A DNA stretch of 49,035 nucleotides, from contig NZ_SMKU01000023.1 of NCBI RefSeq assembly GCF_004349215.1, positions 1 to 49,035 on the forward strand, in the 5' to 3' direction. The position numbers and the translations under genes were made by a program. Under the pieces are notes generated by a model. That model did not search any database. It saw nothing but the letters and a program-made list of their open reading frames with translations, and had not been told where the DNA came from. This DNA is from Actinomadura rubrisoli (GTDB lineage Bacteria; Actinomycetota; Actinomycetes; Streptosporangiales; Streptosporangiaceae). How positions within the stretch are numbered: position 1 is the first letter of the stretch; every line of letters begins with the position of its first letter. Shown piece after piece: positions 32,120 through 40,867 of the stretch.

Positions 32120-32753
32120 GTCGATCCGTCATGGTCTGCTGGCGCTGCTGTCCCAGGGACCGCGCTACGGCTACCAGCTGCGCGCCGAGTTCGAGTCGTC
32201 CACCGGGGCCACCTGGCCGCTCAACATCGGGCAGGTGTACTCCACGCTGTCGCGGCTGGAGCGGGACGAGATGGTCACCCGCGTCGGCGCCGACGACGAG
32301 GGCCGGTTCGTCTACCGGATCACCGCGGCGGGCGAGCAGGACGTGCGGCGCTGGTTCGCCACCCCGATCGCCCGCGCCGACCGGCCCCGCGACGAGCTGG
32401 CGATCAAGCTGGCCATGGCCGTCACCACGCCCGGCGTCGACGTCCGGCACGTCGTGCAGACCCAGCGCACCGCCACCCTGCGCGCCCTCCAGGACCTCAC
32501 CAGGCTCAAGGCCGACGCGCCGGCCGTCCCCGCCGAGCAGGGCGACCGCGCCTGGCGGCTCGTCCTGGAATCCATGATCTACCAGGCGGAGGCGGAGGTG
32601 CGCTGGCTCGACCACTGCGAGTCCTACGTCGTGCGCGCCGCGCCGCCCGCCGCCGCCCCGCCCGCCGTCGCGCCGCCCGCCGCTCCCGACGCGCCGTCCG
32701 GCGATCCGTCCCCGGCTGGGGAGCCCGCCGACTCCAAGGAGGCACGCCGATGA
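32118..32753 (+). CDS. PadR-family transcriptional regulator
   Basis: 211-aa regulator. The N-terminal winged helix is typical (MSIRHGLLALLSQGPRYGYQLRAEFE; GQVYSTLSRLERDEMV), followed by a helical dimerisation domain. The last 35 residues are a low-complexity Ala/Pro tail. The ATG at 32118 begins the conserved domain and lies inside the third dyad. The stop codon overlaps the start of the ABC ATPase gene (ATGA), so the regulator is coupled to the transporter it probably represses. Confidence 0.92.
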   Translation: MSIRHGLLALLSQGPRYGYQLRAEFESSTGATWPLNIGQVYSTLSRLERDEMVTRVGADDEGRFVYRITAAGEQDVRRWFATPIARADRPRDELAIKLAMAVTTPGVDVRHVVQTQRTATLRALQDLTRLKADAPAVPAEQGDRAWRLVLESMIYQAEAEVRWLDHCESYVVRAAPPAAAPPAVAPPAAPDAPSGDPSPAGEPADSKEARR

Positions 32754-33466
32754 GCGTCCTTGCCATGCACGCCGTCTCCCGCGACCACGGGACGGGAGCG
32801 GGCCTCGTCCACGCGCTGCGGGAGGTGAGCCTGGAGGTCGCGGCGGGCGAGTTCGTCGCCGTGATGGGCCCATCGGGGTCGGGCAAGTCCACTCTGCTGA
32901 CGCTGGCCGGGGGCCTCGACACCCCCACGTCCGGGCAGGTCGTGGTCGAGGGCGCCGACCTCGGCGCGCTCGGCCGGGCCGGGCGCTCCGCGGTGCGCCG
33001 CCGCGGCATCGGCTACGTCTTCCAGGACCTCAACCTCATCCCGAGCCTCACCGCGGCCGAGAACGTCATGCTGCCCCGCGAGCTCGACGGCGTCCGCGCC
33101 CGCCAGGCCCGCAAGGAGGCGGGGGCGGCCCTGCGGGAGGTCGGGGTGGCCGAGCTGGCCGACCGGTTCCCGGACGAGATGTCCGGCGGCCAGCAGCAGC
33201 GGGTGGCGATCGCCCGCGCGCTGGTCGGCGACCGGCGGCTCGTCCTGGCCGACGAGCCGACCGGCGCGCTCGACAGCCAGACGGGCGAGGACGTCATGCG
33301 GATCCTGCGGGGCCGCTGCGACGCGGGCGCCGCCTGCCTGATGGTCACCCACGAGTCGCGGCACGCCGCATGGGCCGACCGGGTCGTGTTCCTGCGCGAC
33401 GGCCAGATCATCGACGCCACGCCCGCCCGGCCCGGTCCCGAGACGCTCTTGCAGGAGGCGCAGTGA
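32750..33466 (+). CDS. ABC transporter ATP-binding protein (MacB/LolD type)
   Basis: 238-aa ATPase. It has Walker A GPSGSGKST, Q-loop VFQDLNLIPSLTAAENV, signature SGGQQQRVAIARAL, Walker B VLADEPTGALD and switch His in VTHE. This subtype pairs with FtsX-like permeases that move lipoproteins, peptides or antibiotics by mechanotransmission. AAGGAGG lies seven bases before the ATG. Its stop codon overlaps the permease GTG. Confidence 0.95.
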   Translation: MSVLAMHAVSRDHGTGAGLVHALREVSLEVAAGEFVAVMGPSGSGKSTLLTLAGGLDTPTSGQVVVEGADLGALGRAGRSAVRRRGIGYVFQDLNLIPSLTAAENVMLPRELDGVRARQARKEAGAALREVGVAELADRFPDEMSGGQQQRVAIARALVGDRRLVLADEPTGALDSQTGEDVMRILRGRCDAGAACLMVTHESRHAAWADRVVFLRDGQIIDATPARPGPETLLQEAQ

Positions 33467-36084
33467 GAAGCCACCGTCCGGCGCTGCGCATGGCGCGGCG
33501 GGACGCGCTGCGCTCCAAGGGCCGCACGGCGCTCGTCCTGTGCATGATCGGCCTGCCCGTCACGGTGATCGTGGCGCTGGCCGTCCTGCTGAAGACCAGC
33601 GCATGGTCCCCGCGTGAGGAGCTGCCCTACGAGATCGGCGCCGCCGACGCCCGGCTCACCGACGCCGGCCGCGTCCCCGTCCAGCAGAGGCCGGACGACG
33701 ACGAGTTCTCCACCAGCCAGGCGTCCGGGGGCGGAAACGACCGGCCCTGGACGACGGCCGAGATCACCCGGCAGGTCACCGCGAAGTACGGTCCGGGGGC
33801 GCGCGTCCTGCCCTGGAGCAAGAGCGGGCTGATCTCCCTCAAGACCACCCGCGGCTATCTGCGGGCCGAACTCACCGGGCTGGACGTGCGCGACCCCATG
33901 GCGCGCGGGCTCTTCAAGATCACCAAGGGGCGGGCGCCCGCCGCGCCCGGCGAAATCGCCCTGTCGCCGTCGTTCGGCGGGCACGGGTTCCCGATCGGTG
34001 CCCTCGCCCAGGTCGACCGCGACGGCACGAAGAAGCGCGTCGTCGGCTACGTGAAGGAGCCGCGACAGCCCGGCGCGGCCGTCGCGCTGACGCTGCCCGG
34101 CGCGTTCCCCGGCCGGCAGGAGCCGTTGCTGCAGTGGCTGATCGACGCGGGCAAGCCGGTGACCTGGGCCGATGTCACCGAGTTCAACAAGTCCGGGATC
34201 ACGGTCCTGTCCCGCGCCGTCGTGCTGGACCCGCCGCCCCCGCCTCCCGCCGACTCGCCGCTCGGCGGCGAGCAGGCGACGCGGGGGGCCGAGCCGGCGG
34301 TCGCCGCGATGATCGCCGCGATGATCGTCCTGGAGGTGGTGCTGCTGGCCGGGCCCGCCTTCGCGGTGGGGATGCGCCGGCAGCGCCGGCAACTCGCGCT
34401 CGTCGCGGCGGCGGGCGGCGAGGCCCGGCACCTGCGCGCCGTCGTGCTCGCGAGCGGGCTCGTCCTCGGCGGCGCCGCCGCGCTGGGCGGGGCGGTGCTC
34501 GGGCTGCTCGGCGCCGCCGCGGCCAAGCCGGCCGTCGAGGCGTGGAGGGAGACCCTGCTGGGCCCGTTCGACGTGCCCTGGTCGCTGGTCGCCCTCACGA
34601 TGGCGCTCGGGGCGGGCAGCGGCCTGCTGGCCGCGTACGCGCCCGCCAGGCAGGCCGGGCGGATGGACGTCGTCGCGGCCCTGGCCGGGCGCCGGGACGG
34701 GGGCCGGGCCCGCCGGGGCTGGCCCATCGCCGGTGCCGTCGTGATCGCCGGGGGAGCGGTCGTCTGCCTCGTCGGCGTCCGGTCGCTGCGGGAGTTCGGG
34801 GCCGCGATCGGCGCCGCCGCGATCATCCTCGGCTGCGTGATGGCGGCGCCCTGGGTGGTCGGCGCGGCGGGACGCCTCGCCCGGGGGCTCCCGCTGCCGC
34901 TGCGCCTCGCCGTCCGGGACGGCTCCCGCAACCGGGGCCGCGCCGCGCCCGCGGTCGCCGCGATCATGGCGGCCGTCGCCGGGATCACCGCGCTGGCCAT
35001 CGGGGCCGCCAGCGACTTCCAGCAGCAGCGGCAGGAGTACCAGGCGCAGCTGCCCATGGGGACGACCCTGGTGAGGCCGCCGGCCGACCGGGTGGACGCC
35101 GTGGGACGCGCCGTCCAGCGCGAGCTGCCGGGGGTGCCGGTGCTCCCCGTCCGGGCCCTGCCCGGGGAGAACTCGATCTGCGAGGGCGACGACCCGGCGA
35201 AATGCCCCAGCGTCTCGTTCTCCGCGCGGCCCCCCGGCGACCACACCCAGACGATCATCCTGGGCAGCGTGGTGGGCGGTGCCCGCGAGGCGCGGCTGGT
35301 TCTCGGCCGCGACGATCCCGCCGTGGCCGCGGCGCTGGCCGCCGGGAAGATCGTCCTGTTCGGCACCCGGCCGCTCGCCCAGGGGACGACCACCGCGACG
35401 ATCTCGGTATGGGACGACGAGCGGGAGGAACCCCGCGCCATCAGGAAGGTGCCGGGGCTGCCCGCGGTCGGCTTCGCCGAGGACCCCCACGTGCAGGCCC
35501 TCGTGCCCCCGTCGCTCGCCGGACGGGTCGGGCTCCCCGTCCGGACGGAGGCGTTCGGGGTGGACCGGGCCGACCATCGGGTCACCAAGGCCGAGCAGTC
35601 CCGGCTGGAGGAGGCCCTGCGAGGCTTCACCGAGGACGACGGCTCGGTCTACGTCGAGCGGGGCTTCACCGGCTCGTTCAACGAGACGCTGCTCTTCCTC
35701 GCCGCGGCCGCCGCCGTGCTCACGCTCGGTGGCGCGCTGATCGCCACGGGCCTGTCGTCCGCGGACGCCCGCCCGGACCTCGCGACCCTGGCCGCCGTCG
35801 GCGCCCGCCCGCGGACGCGCCGGCTGCTGATGATGGGGCAGGCGGGATTCATCGCCGCGCTCGGCTGCTGGCTCGGCATCGCGGCGGGCCTCGTCCCCGG
35901 CATCGCCGCGGCACGGCCGCTCACCGACGAGCCGTCCGACGCCCCCGGCGGGGCCCACGGCCCGATCGTCGTCTTCCCGTGGCCGCTGCTCCTGGTGATC
36001 GGCATCGCCGTCCCGCTGGTGGCCGCCACGGCCGCGGGCCTGTTCACCCGCTCCCGCCTCCCGATGTCCCAGCGGGTCGCCTGA
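33463..36084 (+). CDS. FtsX-like ABC transporter permease
   Basis: 873-aa permease with a membrane segment near 20-45, a large extracytoplasmic domain, a four-helix FtsX bundle in the middle (AVAAMIAAMIVLEVVLLAGPAF onward), a second extracytoplasmic region and a second FtsX bundle at the C-terminus ending PMSQRVA. This is the long, duplicated form typical of actinobacterial PadR-ABC-FtsX operons, often linked to cell-envelope stress or export. GTG overlaps the ATPase stop. Confidence 0.9.
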   Translation: MRSHRPALRMARRDALRSKGRTALVLCMIGLPVTVIVALAVLLKTSAWSPREELPYEIGAADARLTDAGRVPVQQRPDDDEFSTSQASGGGNDRPWTTAEITRQVTAKYGPGARVLPWSKSGLISLKTTRGYLRAELTGLDVRDPMARGLFKITKGRAPAAPGEIALSPSFGGHGFPIGALAQVDRDGTKKRVVGYVKEPRQPGAAVALTLPGAFPGRQEPLLQWLIDAGKPVTWADVTEFNKSGITVLSRAVVLDPPPPPPADSPLGGEQATRGAEPAVAAMIAAMIVLEVVLLAGPAFAVGMRRQRRQLALVAAAGGEARHLRAVVLASGLVLGGAAALGGAVLGLLGAAAAKPAVEAWRETLLGPFDVPWSLVALTMALGAGSGLLAAYAPARQAGRMDVVAALAGRRDGGRARRGWPIAGAVVIAGGAVVCLVGVRSLREFGAAIGAAAIILGCVMAAPWVVGAAGRLARGLPLPLRLAVRDGSRNRGRAAPAVAAIMAAVAGITALAIGAASDFQQQRQEYQAQLPMGTTLVRPPADRVDAVGRAVQRELPGVPVLPVRALPGENSICEGDDPAKCPSVSFSARPPGDHTQTIILGSVVGGAREARLVLGRDDPAVAAALAAGKIVLFGTRPLAQGTTTATISVWDDEREEPRAIRKVPGLPAVGFAEDPHVQALVPPSLAGRVGLPVRTEAFGVDRADHRVTKAEQSRLEEALRGFTEDDGSVYVERGFTGSFNETLLFLAAAAAVLTLGGALIATGLSSADARPDLATLAAVGARPRTRRLLMMGQAGFIAALGCWLGIAAGLVPGIAAARPLTDEPSDAPGGAHGPIVVFPWPLLLVIGIAVPLVAATAAGLFTRSRLPMSQRVA

Positions 36085-36102
36085 CCCCTTTCACCCCTGC
36101 GG

Positions 36103-36138
36103 GGGTCGTTGCCGTGCGGGCCCGCACGGCAACGACCC
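36103..36138. terminator. Terminator after FtsX permease
   Basis: A perfect 36-bp palindrome with two 18-base arms (GGGTCGTTGCCGTGCGGG and its complement). It will fold with a small loop. No T tract follows. Confidence 0.8.
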
Positions 36139-36180
36139 GCCGCGACTCACGGGAGAGGGGTTGCTGGTAGCGTCCGGCGC

Positions 36181-37719
36181 GTGGCTGAGGCGGTTGTCGT
36201 GGAGGGGCGTGCGGACGAGGCCCCGGCCGGCCGCTTCGGACGGCTGCGGCGGCGGCGCCGGAACGCGGCGCTGTACGCGCTGGTCGCGCTGACCGCGGCC
36301 TTCTACGCGGCGTACTCGCTGATGCGGCTGCGGGCGTTCCGGGCCAGCAGCTACGACCTGGTGATCTTCGACCAGGCGGTCCGCTCCTACAGCCGGTTCG
36401 GGGCGCCCGTCGCGATGGTCAAGGGCGTGCACAACGGCTTCGGGCCCGGCTTCTCGGTCCTCGGCGACCACTTCTCGCCGATCCTCGCGCTGCTCGCGCC
36501 GCTGTACTGGATCCACGACGGGCCCGGCACGCTGCTGGTCGCGCAGGCCGTCCTGTTCGCGCTCGCGATCGTCCCGATCCGGCGGTACGCGCAGCGGCGG
36601 CTCGGCGGTGCCGCCGCCTCCTGCGTCGCCGCCGCGTACGCGCTGTCGTGGCCCGTCGCCGAGGCCCTCGCGTTCGACTTCCACGAGGTCGCGTTCGTCC
36701 CGGTGCTGTCGGCGCTGATGATCGAGCGGTACGACGCGGGACGGCGCGGCCAGGCGGCCGCCGCCGCGCTCGCCCTGCTGCTGGTGAAGGAGGACATGGG
36801 CCTCCTGGTCGCGGGCTTCGGGCTGTTCCTGCTGACCCGGCACGACGAGCACGGCGAACGCAGCGAACGCGGCCGCGACCGGCGCGCGGGCCTCGCCTGC
36901 GTCGCGGTCGGGCTGGCCGCGACCTGGGTGTGCTCCCGGCTCGCCATCGCCGCGTTCGGCGGCGACAACGACTACTACTGGGCGTACGGGTCGCTCGGCC
37001 CGGACCTGCCGCACGCCGCCGTCCACGCGCTGACCAACCCGTGGGACGTGGTGAGCGTCCTCGGCACCCCTCCGGCCAAGGTGGGGACGATGGCGCTGCT
37101 CGTCCTGCCGCTGCTCCTGCTGCCGCTGGCGTCGCCGCTGACGCTCACCGCCCTGCCCCTGCTCGCCGAGCGGATGCTGGCCAGCCGCTTCGACAACTGG
37201 TGGGAGCCGCGCTTCCACTACAACGCGTTCATCATCGCCGTGCTCGTCCTGGCCTCGGTGGACGGCGCTGTACGGCTGCGTGAGCGGCTGAAAGGGCGGC
37301 TGAGGGGGCGGTCCCTGCGGTTGCCTGCCGCGCTGCCCGCGGCGGGGTTGCTGGCCGCCTCGGCCGTCTGCGTGCCGTTCTTCGCGTTCGCCCACCTGGC
37401 CGATCCCGCGCTCTGGGCCCGCAACGACCGGGCACGGGCCGCCGCTGCGGTGGCCGCCCGGATCCCGGACGGGGCGCTGGTCGAATCGGCCAACGTCATC
37501 GGGCCCGCGCTGTCGGGCCGCGCCCGCGTCCTGCTGTGGGACGGGCAGCCGCGCCAGGCGCCCTGGGTCGTCGCCGACGTCCAGCGGCTTGAGTTCCCGT
37601 TCCGGACGGTGCAAGAGCAGCGGGACAGGGTCGGGGCGCTGATCGCGGCCGGGTACCGGGAGGTCTACCGCGCGAACGGATACGTCGTGCTCCACCGGGA
37701 CGGGCCCGACCCCTGGTGA
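36181..37719 (+). CDS. DUF2079 multi-pass membrane protein
   Basis: 512-aa membrane protein of the DUF2079 family. It has about ten hydrophobic segments, the family motif YDLVIFDQAVRSYSRF near 60-75, GDHFSPILALLAPLYW, and EALAFDFHEVAFVP. The layout recalls GT-C glycosyltransferases with an acidic first loop, but the activity is unknown. The GTG at 36181 follows TAGCGT plus exactly 7 bases with no Shine-Dalgarno, so it is leaderless. It sits right after the terminator of the export operon and is an independent unit. Confidence 0.85.
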   Translation: MAEAVVVEGRADEAPAGRFGRLRRRRRNAALYALVALTAAFYAAYSLMRLRAFRASSYDLVIFDQAVRSYSRFGAPVAMVKGVHNGFGPGFSVLGDHFSPILALLAPLYWIHDGPGTLLVAQAVLFALAIVPIRRYAQRRLGGAAASCVAAAYALSWPVAEALAFDFHEVAFVPVLSALMIERYDAGRRGQAAAAALALLLVKEDMGLLVAGFGLFLLTRHDEHGERSERGRDRRAGLACVAVGLAATWVCSRLAIAAFGGDNDYYWAYGSLGPDLPHAAVHALTNPWDVVSVLGTPPAKVGTMALLVLPLLLLPLASPLTLTALPLLAERMLASRFDNWWEPRFHYNAFIIAVLVLASVDGAVRLRERLKGRLRGRSLRLPAALPAAGLLAASAVCVPFFAFAHLADPALWARNDRARAAAAVAARIPDGALVESANVIGPALSGRARVLLWDGQPRQAPWVVADVQRLEFPFRTVQEQRDRVGALIAAGYREVYRANGYVVLHRDGPDPW

Positions 37720-38075
37720 CGGCCCCGGGCACCGCAATAAACCGATCGTTTGGACGGTTGTCCAATGACCGACTGCCGGGCAGCGCGTCAGAATGCGAGT
37801 GAAGGTCACCTGCCGGATAAAACAACCTACCCTTTTCGCTCACTTTGCAGGATACTTGAAGAAAGCCGTGACGACGGCCGGCCGGTGCGGAGAACCTGCG
37901 CCAACAACCCCGTGACCGCCGCCTGAACGGCGTTGGGGCGAGTACATGACTGATGTAAGGCTGTCCGGGAACACGGCGAGGCGGCGAGCCGGGCGCGAGG
38001 CGGAATTTATCCCCCGCGCGGCAATGCCGGAGGCAGGAAATTCCCCGTTCCGCATTGCGGGTCACGGGGTGGAAT
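37720..38075 (+). other. Structured intergenic leader before ThyA-like gene
   Basis: 356 bp with less GC-biased sequence and no gene. Seen are: TTGGAC-GGTT-GTCCAA (37750-37765); CGCCG/CGGCG (37917-37932) nested in CCAAC or CCCC / GTTGG or GGGG; TACAT-GACTG-ATGTA (37943-37957); and GCAATGC (38021-38027) with GCATTGC (38052-38058), the last arm 17 bp before the ATG. The density of stems suggests a structured 5' leader. I could not match it to a known riboswitch. Confidence 0.4.
37750..37765. promoter_or_regulatory. Dyad TTGGAC-GGTT-GTCCAA
   Basis: Perfect 6-base arms with a 4-base centre, 30 bp after the DUF2079 stop. It is not GC-rich and is followed by no T tract, so it is more like an operator than a terminator. 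Confidence 0.4.
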
Positions 38076-38732
38076 ATGGCGGGGAGTCGTGAGGTGGCGG
38101 CGGCAGCGGGCCGTGACGTCCAGCGCTGGGAGACGTGCGGCCAGGCGTGGATCGCCGTGCTGCGGCACGTCTGGTCGGCCGGCGAGGCCGGAATGGAGGA
38201 CGGCGAGCCCATCATCGAGGGACCGCCGGTGCTCTTCGAGGTCGCCTCGCTGAGCTGGGAGGATCCGATACTGCACGAGCACGGCGACCGGGCGCGCATC
38301 GTCCGGCGGGCCCAGGAGCGCACCCGCCGCGCCGTCCGCGGGCGGTACGGGCCGCGGCTGCGCGACCTCGAAGGCGTCGACCAGCTCGCCTGGGTCGTGG
38401 ACCTGCTGCGGGCCCGGCCGTGGACGACCAGCGCGTGGATCTCGCTCACGATCCCGGGCGAGGCCGCCGAGGGGCTGCCGTGCCTGACCGCGCTGTCGTT
38501 CCGCATCCGCGGCTACCGGCTGATCATGACGGCGATGTTCCGTTCGCAGAACGTCTTTCGCGGCTACCTGACCTACATCCCGCTGCGCGCCGTCCAGACG
38601 CAGGTCGCCGACGAGCTGGGGCTCCCCGCCGGGCCGCTGCGGATCTTCGTGGACGTCCCGCACGTCCACGTCGGCGACGCCGAGGGGGTCGCGTCCGTCC
38701 TGACCGCCATCCCCGAGCCCAACGCGGCCTGA
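38076..38732 (+). CDS. Thymidylate-synthase-fold protein, function uncertain
   Basis: 218-aa protein. The C-terminal half follows thymidylate synthase order: RYGPRLRDLEGVDQLAWVVDLL (about 90-111), GLPCLTALSFRI with a conserved Cys136, MFRSQNVFRGYL (155-165), and FVDVPHVHVGD (191-201). The short length recalls archaeal-type TS and UMP/dCMP-modifying relatives. The paired Arg that bind the nucleotide phosphate (P-x-S/T-R-R) read RPWTTSA here, so normal dUMP binding is doubtful. The ATG at 38076 was chosen after GGGGTGG; a GTG at 38091 and a TTG at 38055 are alternatives. No folate gene is adjacent. Confidence 0.65.
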   Translation: MAGSREVAAAAGRDVQRWETCGQAWIAVLRHVWSAGEAGMEDGEPIIEGPPVLFEVASLSWEDPILHEHGDRARIVRRAQERTRRAVRGRYGPRLRDLEGVDQLAWVVDLLRARPWTTSAWISLTIPGEAAEGLPCLTALSFRIRGYRLIMTAMFRSQNVFRGYLTYIPLRAVQTQVADELGLPAGPLRIFVDVPHVHVGDAEGVASVLTAIPEPNAA

Positions 38733-39085
38733 TCCGCGACGGGACAGGGCCCGGCGGCCCGGCCGGAGCAGGGCCGGCGGCTGGGCGATCATGCGGCCGG
38801 GCGGCCGGGCCGGTGGCGCGCCGCCGCGCGACGTTGTGAGCATGGTCACTGGACCTCGCGGCGGCGGGCCGGATGGCCGTAACCGGACGGCCTCCCGCAC
38901 GTCCTGCCGGGACGGTGTGCTGACGGTATGAGGACGGGCCGGGAGTTACCCATGGGTGTTCGCAGCGCCGCCGGCCCCGCCGTCCACGGGAGATAGACTC
39001 GACGCCTGGGGGCGAGGGCACGACGAGGTGACTCGCGACTTCACCTGCACACCACCCGAACAACCGACTTCCAAAGGACTTTTCC
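38733..39085 (+). promoter_or_regulatory. serA upstream region
   Basis: 353 bp without a gene. A TGTGA-GCATGG-TCACT element (38835-38850) differs by one base from the CRP-type consensus. A perfect palindrome ACCCATGGGT lies at 38948-38957. TAGACT (38994-38999) is the likely -10 of serA, which would give a leader of about 80 nt that ends in AAAGGA before the TTG start. None of these has the BCAA dyad. Confidence 0.4.
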
Positions 39086-40675
39086 TTGAGCAAGCCCGTC
39101 GTCCTCGTCGCAGAAGAGCTCTCCCCGGCCGGCATCGCCGTGCTGGAGTCCGACTTCGAGGTCCGTCACGTCGACGGCAGTGACAAGGCGCTTCTGCTGC
39201 CCGCCGTCGCCGACGTCGACGCACTGATCGTCCGCAGCGCCACCAAGGTCACCGCCGAGGTCTTCCGGCACGCCAGGAAGCTGCGGGTCGTCGCCCGCGC
39301 CGGCGTCGGCCTCGACAACGTGGACGTGGAGTCCGCCACCAAGGCCGGCGTCATGGTCGTCAACGCGCCGACCTCCAACATCGTCACGGCCGCCGAGCAC
39401 GCGATCGCGCTGCTGCTCGCCACCGCGCGGAACGTGCCCCAGGGCCACGCCGCGCTCAAGCAGGGCGAGTGGAAGCGCTCCAAGTACACCGGCGTCGAGC
39501 TGCAGGGCAAGACCGTCGGCGTGCTCGGCCTCGGCCGCATCGGCGTGCTGGTCGCCCAGCGCCTCGCCGCCTTCGACATGAGCGTGATCGCGTTCGACCC
39601 CTACGTGCAGGCCGCCCGCGCCGCCCAGCTCGGGGTCAAGCTCGTCACCCTCGACGAGCTGCTGCGCGAGAGCGACTTCATCACCGTCCACCTGCCGAAG
39701 ACGGCCGAGACGCTCGGCCTCATCGGCGACCGCGAGCTGCACCAGGTCAAGCCGAGCGTGCGGATCGTCAACGCCGCCCGCGGCGGGATCGTCGACGAGG
39801 AGGCGCTCGACCTGGCCCTCAAGGACGGGCGGGTCGCGGGCGCCGGCATCGACGTGTTCAGCACCGAGCCGTGCACCGACAGCCCGCTGTTCCACCACGA
39901 CGCCGTCGTGGTCACCCCCCACCTCGGCGCCAGCACCCACGAGGCGCAGGAGAAGGCGGGCACGCAGGTCGCCCGCTCGGTGAAGCTGGCGCTGTCCGGC
40001 GAGTTCGTCCCGGACGCGGTGAACGTCCAGGGCGGCGCCGTCGCCGAGGACGTCAAGCCCGGCCTGCCGCTCGCCGAGAAGCTCGGCCGCATCTTCACCG
40101 CGCTCGCGGGCGGCGTGCCCGTCCGGCTCGACGTGGTGGTGCGCGGCGAGATCGCCGAGCACGACGTGAAGGTGCTGGAGCTGGCCGCGCTCAAGGGCGT
40201 GTTCGTGGACGTGACCGAGGAGGCCGTGACGTTCGTCAACGCGCCGCTGCTCGCCTCGGGCCGCGGCGTGGAGGTCACCCTCACCACCAGCGAGGACAGC
40301 CCCGACTGGCGCAACGTCGTCCAGGTGCGCGGGACGATGGCCGACGGCGCCGTGGTGTCGGTGTCCGGCACGCTCACCGGTCCGAAGCACGCCGAGCGGA
40401 TCATCGAGATCAACGGCTACAACATGGAGCTCGTCCCGACCGAGCACATGGCGTTCTTCTCTTACCTCGACCGTCCCGGCATCGTCGGCGCGGTCGGCAA
40501 GCTGATCGGCGACGAGGGCGTCAACATCGCGGGCATGCAGGTCGGCCGGGCCGCCAAGGGCGGCCGCGCGCTGATCGCGCTGACCGTCGACTCGGCCATC
40601 GCGCCGCAGCTCGTCGACGCCATCTCCGCCGAGGTCGGCGCCGACATGGGCCGCCGGGTCGACCTGGAGAACTGA
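39086..40675 (+). CDS. serA: D-3-phosphoglycerate dehydrogenase (long form)
   Basis: 529-aa SerA, the first step of serine synthesis. The NAD-binding motif GVLGLGRIG is near 146-154. The catalytic Arg is in NAARGGIVDEEAL, and the catalytic His in TPHLGASTHEAQ. After residue about 315 come the ASB domain and a C-terminal ACT domain (FFSYLDRPGIVGAVGKLIGDEGVNIAGMQVGR), giving the regulated type seen in mycobacteria. It starts with TTG eight bases after AAAGGA. It ends in a very strong hairpin. Confidence 0.96.
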   Translation: MSKPVVLVAEELSPAGIAVLESDFEVRHVDGSDKALLLPAVADVDALIVRSATKVTAEVFRHARKLRVVARAGVGLDNVDVESATKAGVMVVNAPTSNIVTAAEHAIALLLATARNVPQGHAALKQGEWKRSKYTGVELQGKTVGVLGLGRIGVLVAQRLAAFDMSVIAFDPYVQAARAAQLGVKLVTLDELLRESDFITVHLPKTAETLGLIGDRELHQVKPSVRIVNAARGGIVDEEALDLALKDGRVAGAGIDVFSTEPCTDSPLFHHDAVVVTPHLGASTHEAQEKAGTQVARSVKLALSGEFVPDAVNVQGGAVAEDVKPGLPLAEKLGRIFTALAGGVPVRLDVVVRGEIAEHDVKVLELAALKGVFVDVTEEAVTFVNAPLLASGRGVEVTLTTSEDSPDWRNVVQVRGTMADGAVVSVSGTLTGPKHAERIIEINGYNMELVPTEHMAFFSYLDRPGIVGAVGKLIGDEGVNIAGMQVGRAAKGGRALIALTVDSAIAPQLVDAISAEVGADMGRRVDLEN

Positions 40676-40691
40676 CCCGCGAAAGCACCGC

Positions 40692-40731
40692 CTCGGGCGG
40701 GCGCCCGGCACCGTGCCGGCGCCCGCCCGAG
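40692..40731. terminator. Terminator after serA
   Basis: Perfect 14-base outer arms (CTCGGGCGGGCGCC and complement) enclose an inner GGCAC/GTGCC stem. No T tract. It insulates serA from the small-protein unit. Confidence 0.85.
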
Positions 40732-40750
40732 ACGTTCCGGCACCCCGCTC

Positions 40751-40769
40751 CGTCTCACATGGTGAGAAA
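40751..40769. promoter_or_regulatory. BCAA-regulon 19-bp dyad, small-protein copy
   Basis: CGTCTCA-CATGG-TGAGAAA; the core TCTCAC-ATG-GTGAGA is a perfect dyad. The centre lies 47 bp before the first base of the likely -10, TACCGT (40807-40812), the same distance as at ilvB. Confidence 0.65.
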
Positions 40770-40822
40770 ATGCGCCACGGGTCGGGACTGTCGCCGGAAC
40801 GGCGGGTACCGTGGGAGTAGTC

Positions 40823-40867
40823 ATGCGGCGCTTCGTGGTAATCCTTCGCTGCCGCAGCGGGGCCTGA
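40823..40867 (+). CDS. BCAA-type leader peptide before small protein
   Basis: 14 codons plus stop: MRRFVVILRCRSGA. VVIL is a run of branched-chain residues. The ATG is 10 bases after TACCGT. As in the ilvB and cimA leaders, the terminal R-x-G codons lie in the first arm of a 10-bp stem: CCGCAGCGGG (40852-40861) with CCCGCTGCGG (40885-40894). No T-rich terminator follows, so control could be translational, or by a terminator that lacks a T tract. Confidence 0.6.
   Translation: MRRFVVILRCRSGA

Noticed and set aside
33013..35958. Long minus-strand open frame opposite the FtsX permease
   Set aside because: Low-complexity Arg/Gly/Pro product, antisense to a gene with clear membrane topology.
36103..36138. 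Perfect 36-bp palindrome as a recombination or attachment site
   Set aside because: Its position right after the operon stop and its similarity to other long hairpins here make a terminator the simpler reading.
37840..38055. Minus-strand frame in the ThyA-like leader region
   Set aside because: No ribosome binding site and no motif; the region is better explained as a structured non-coding leader.
37860..38060. c-di-AMP (ydaO-type) riboswitch
   Set aside because: A GGTGCGGAGAACC segment looks similar, but the conserved CCCGCACCCGACAGCTAAC part is missing.
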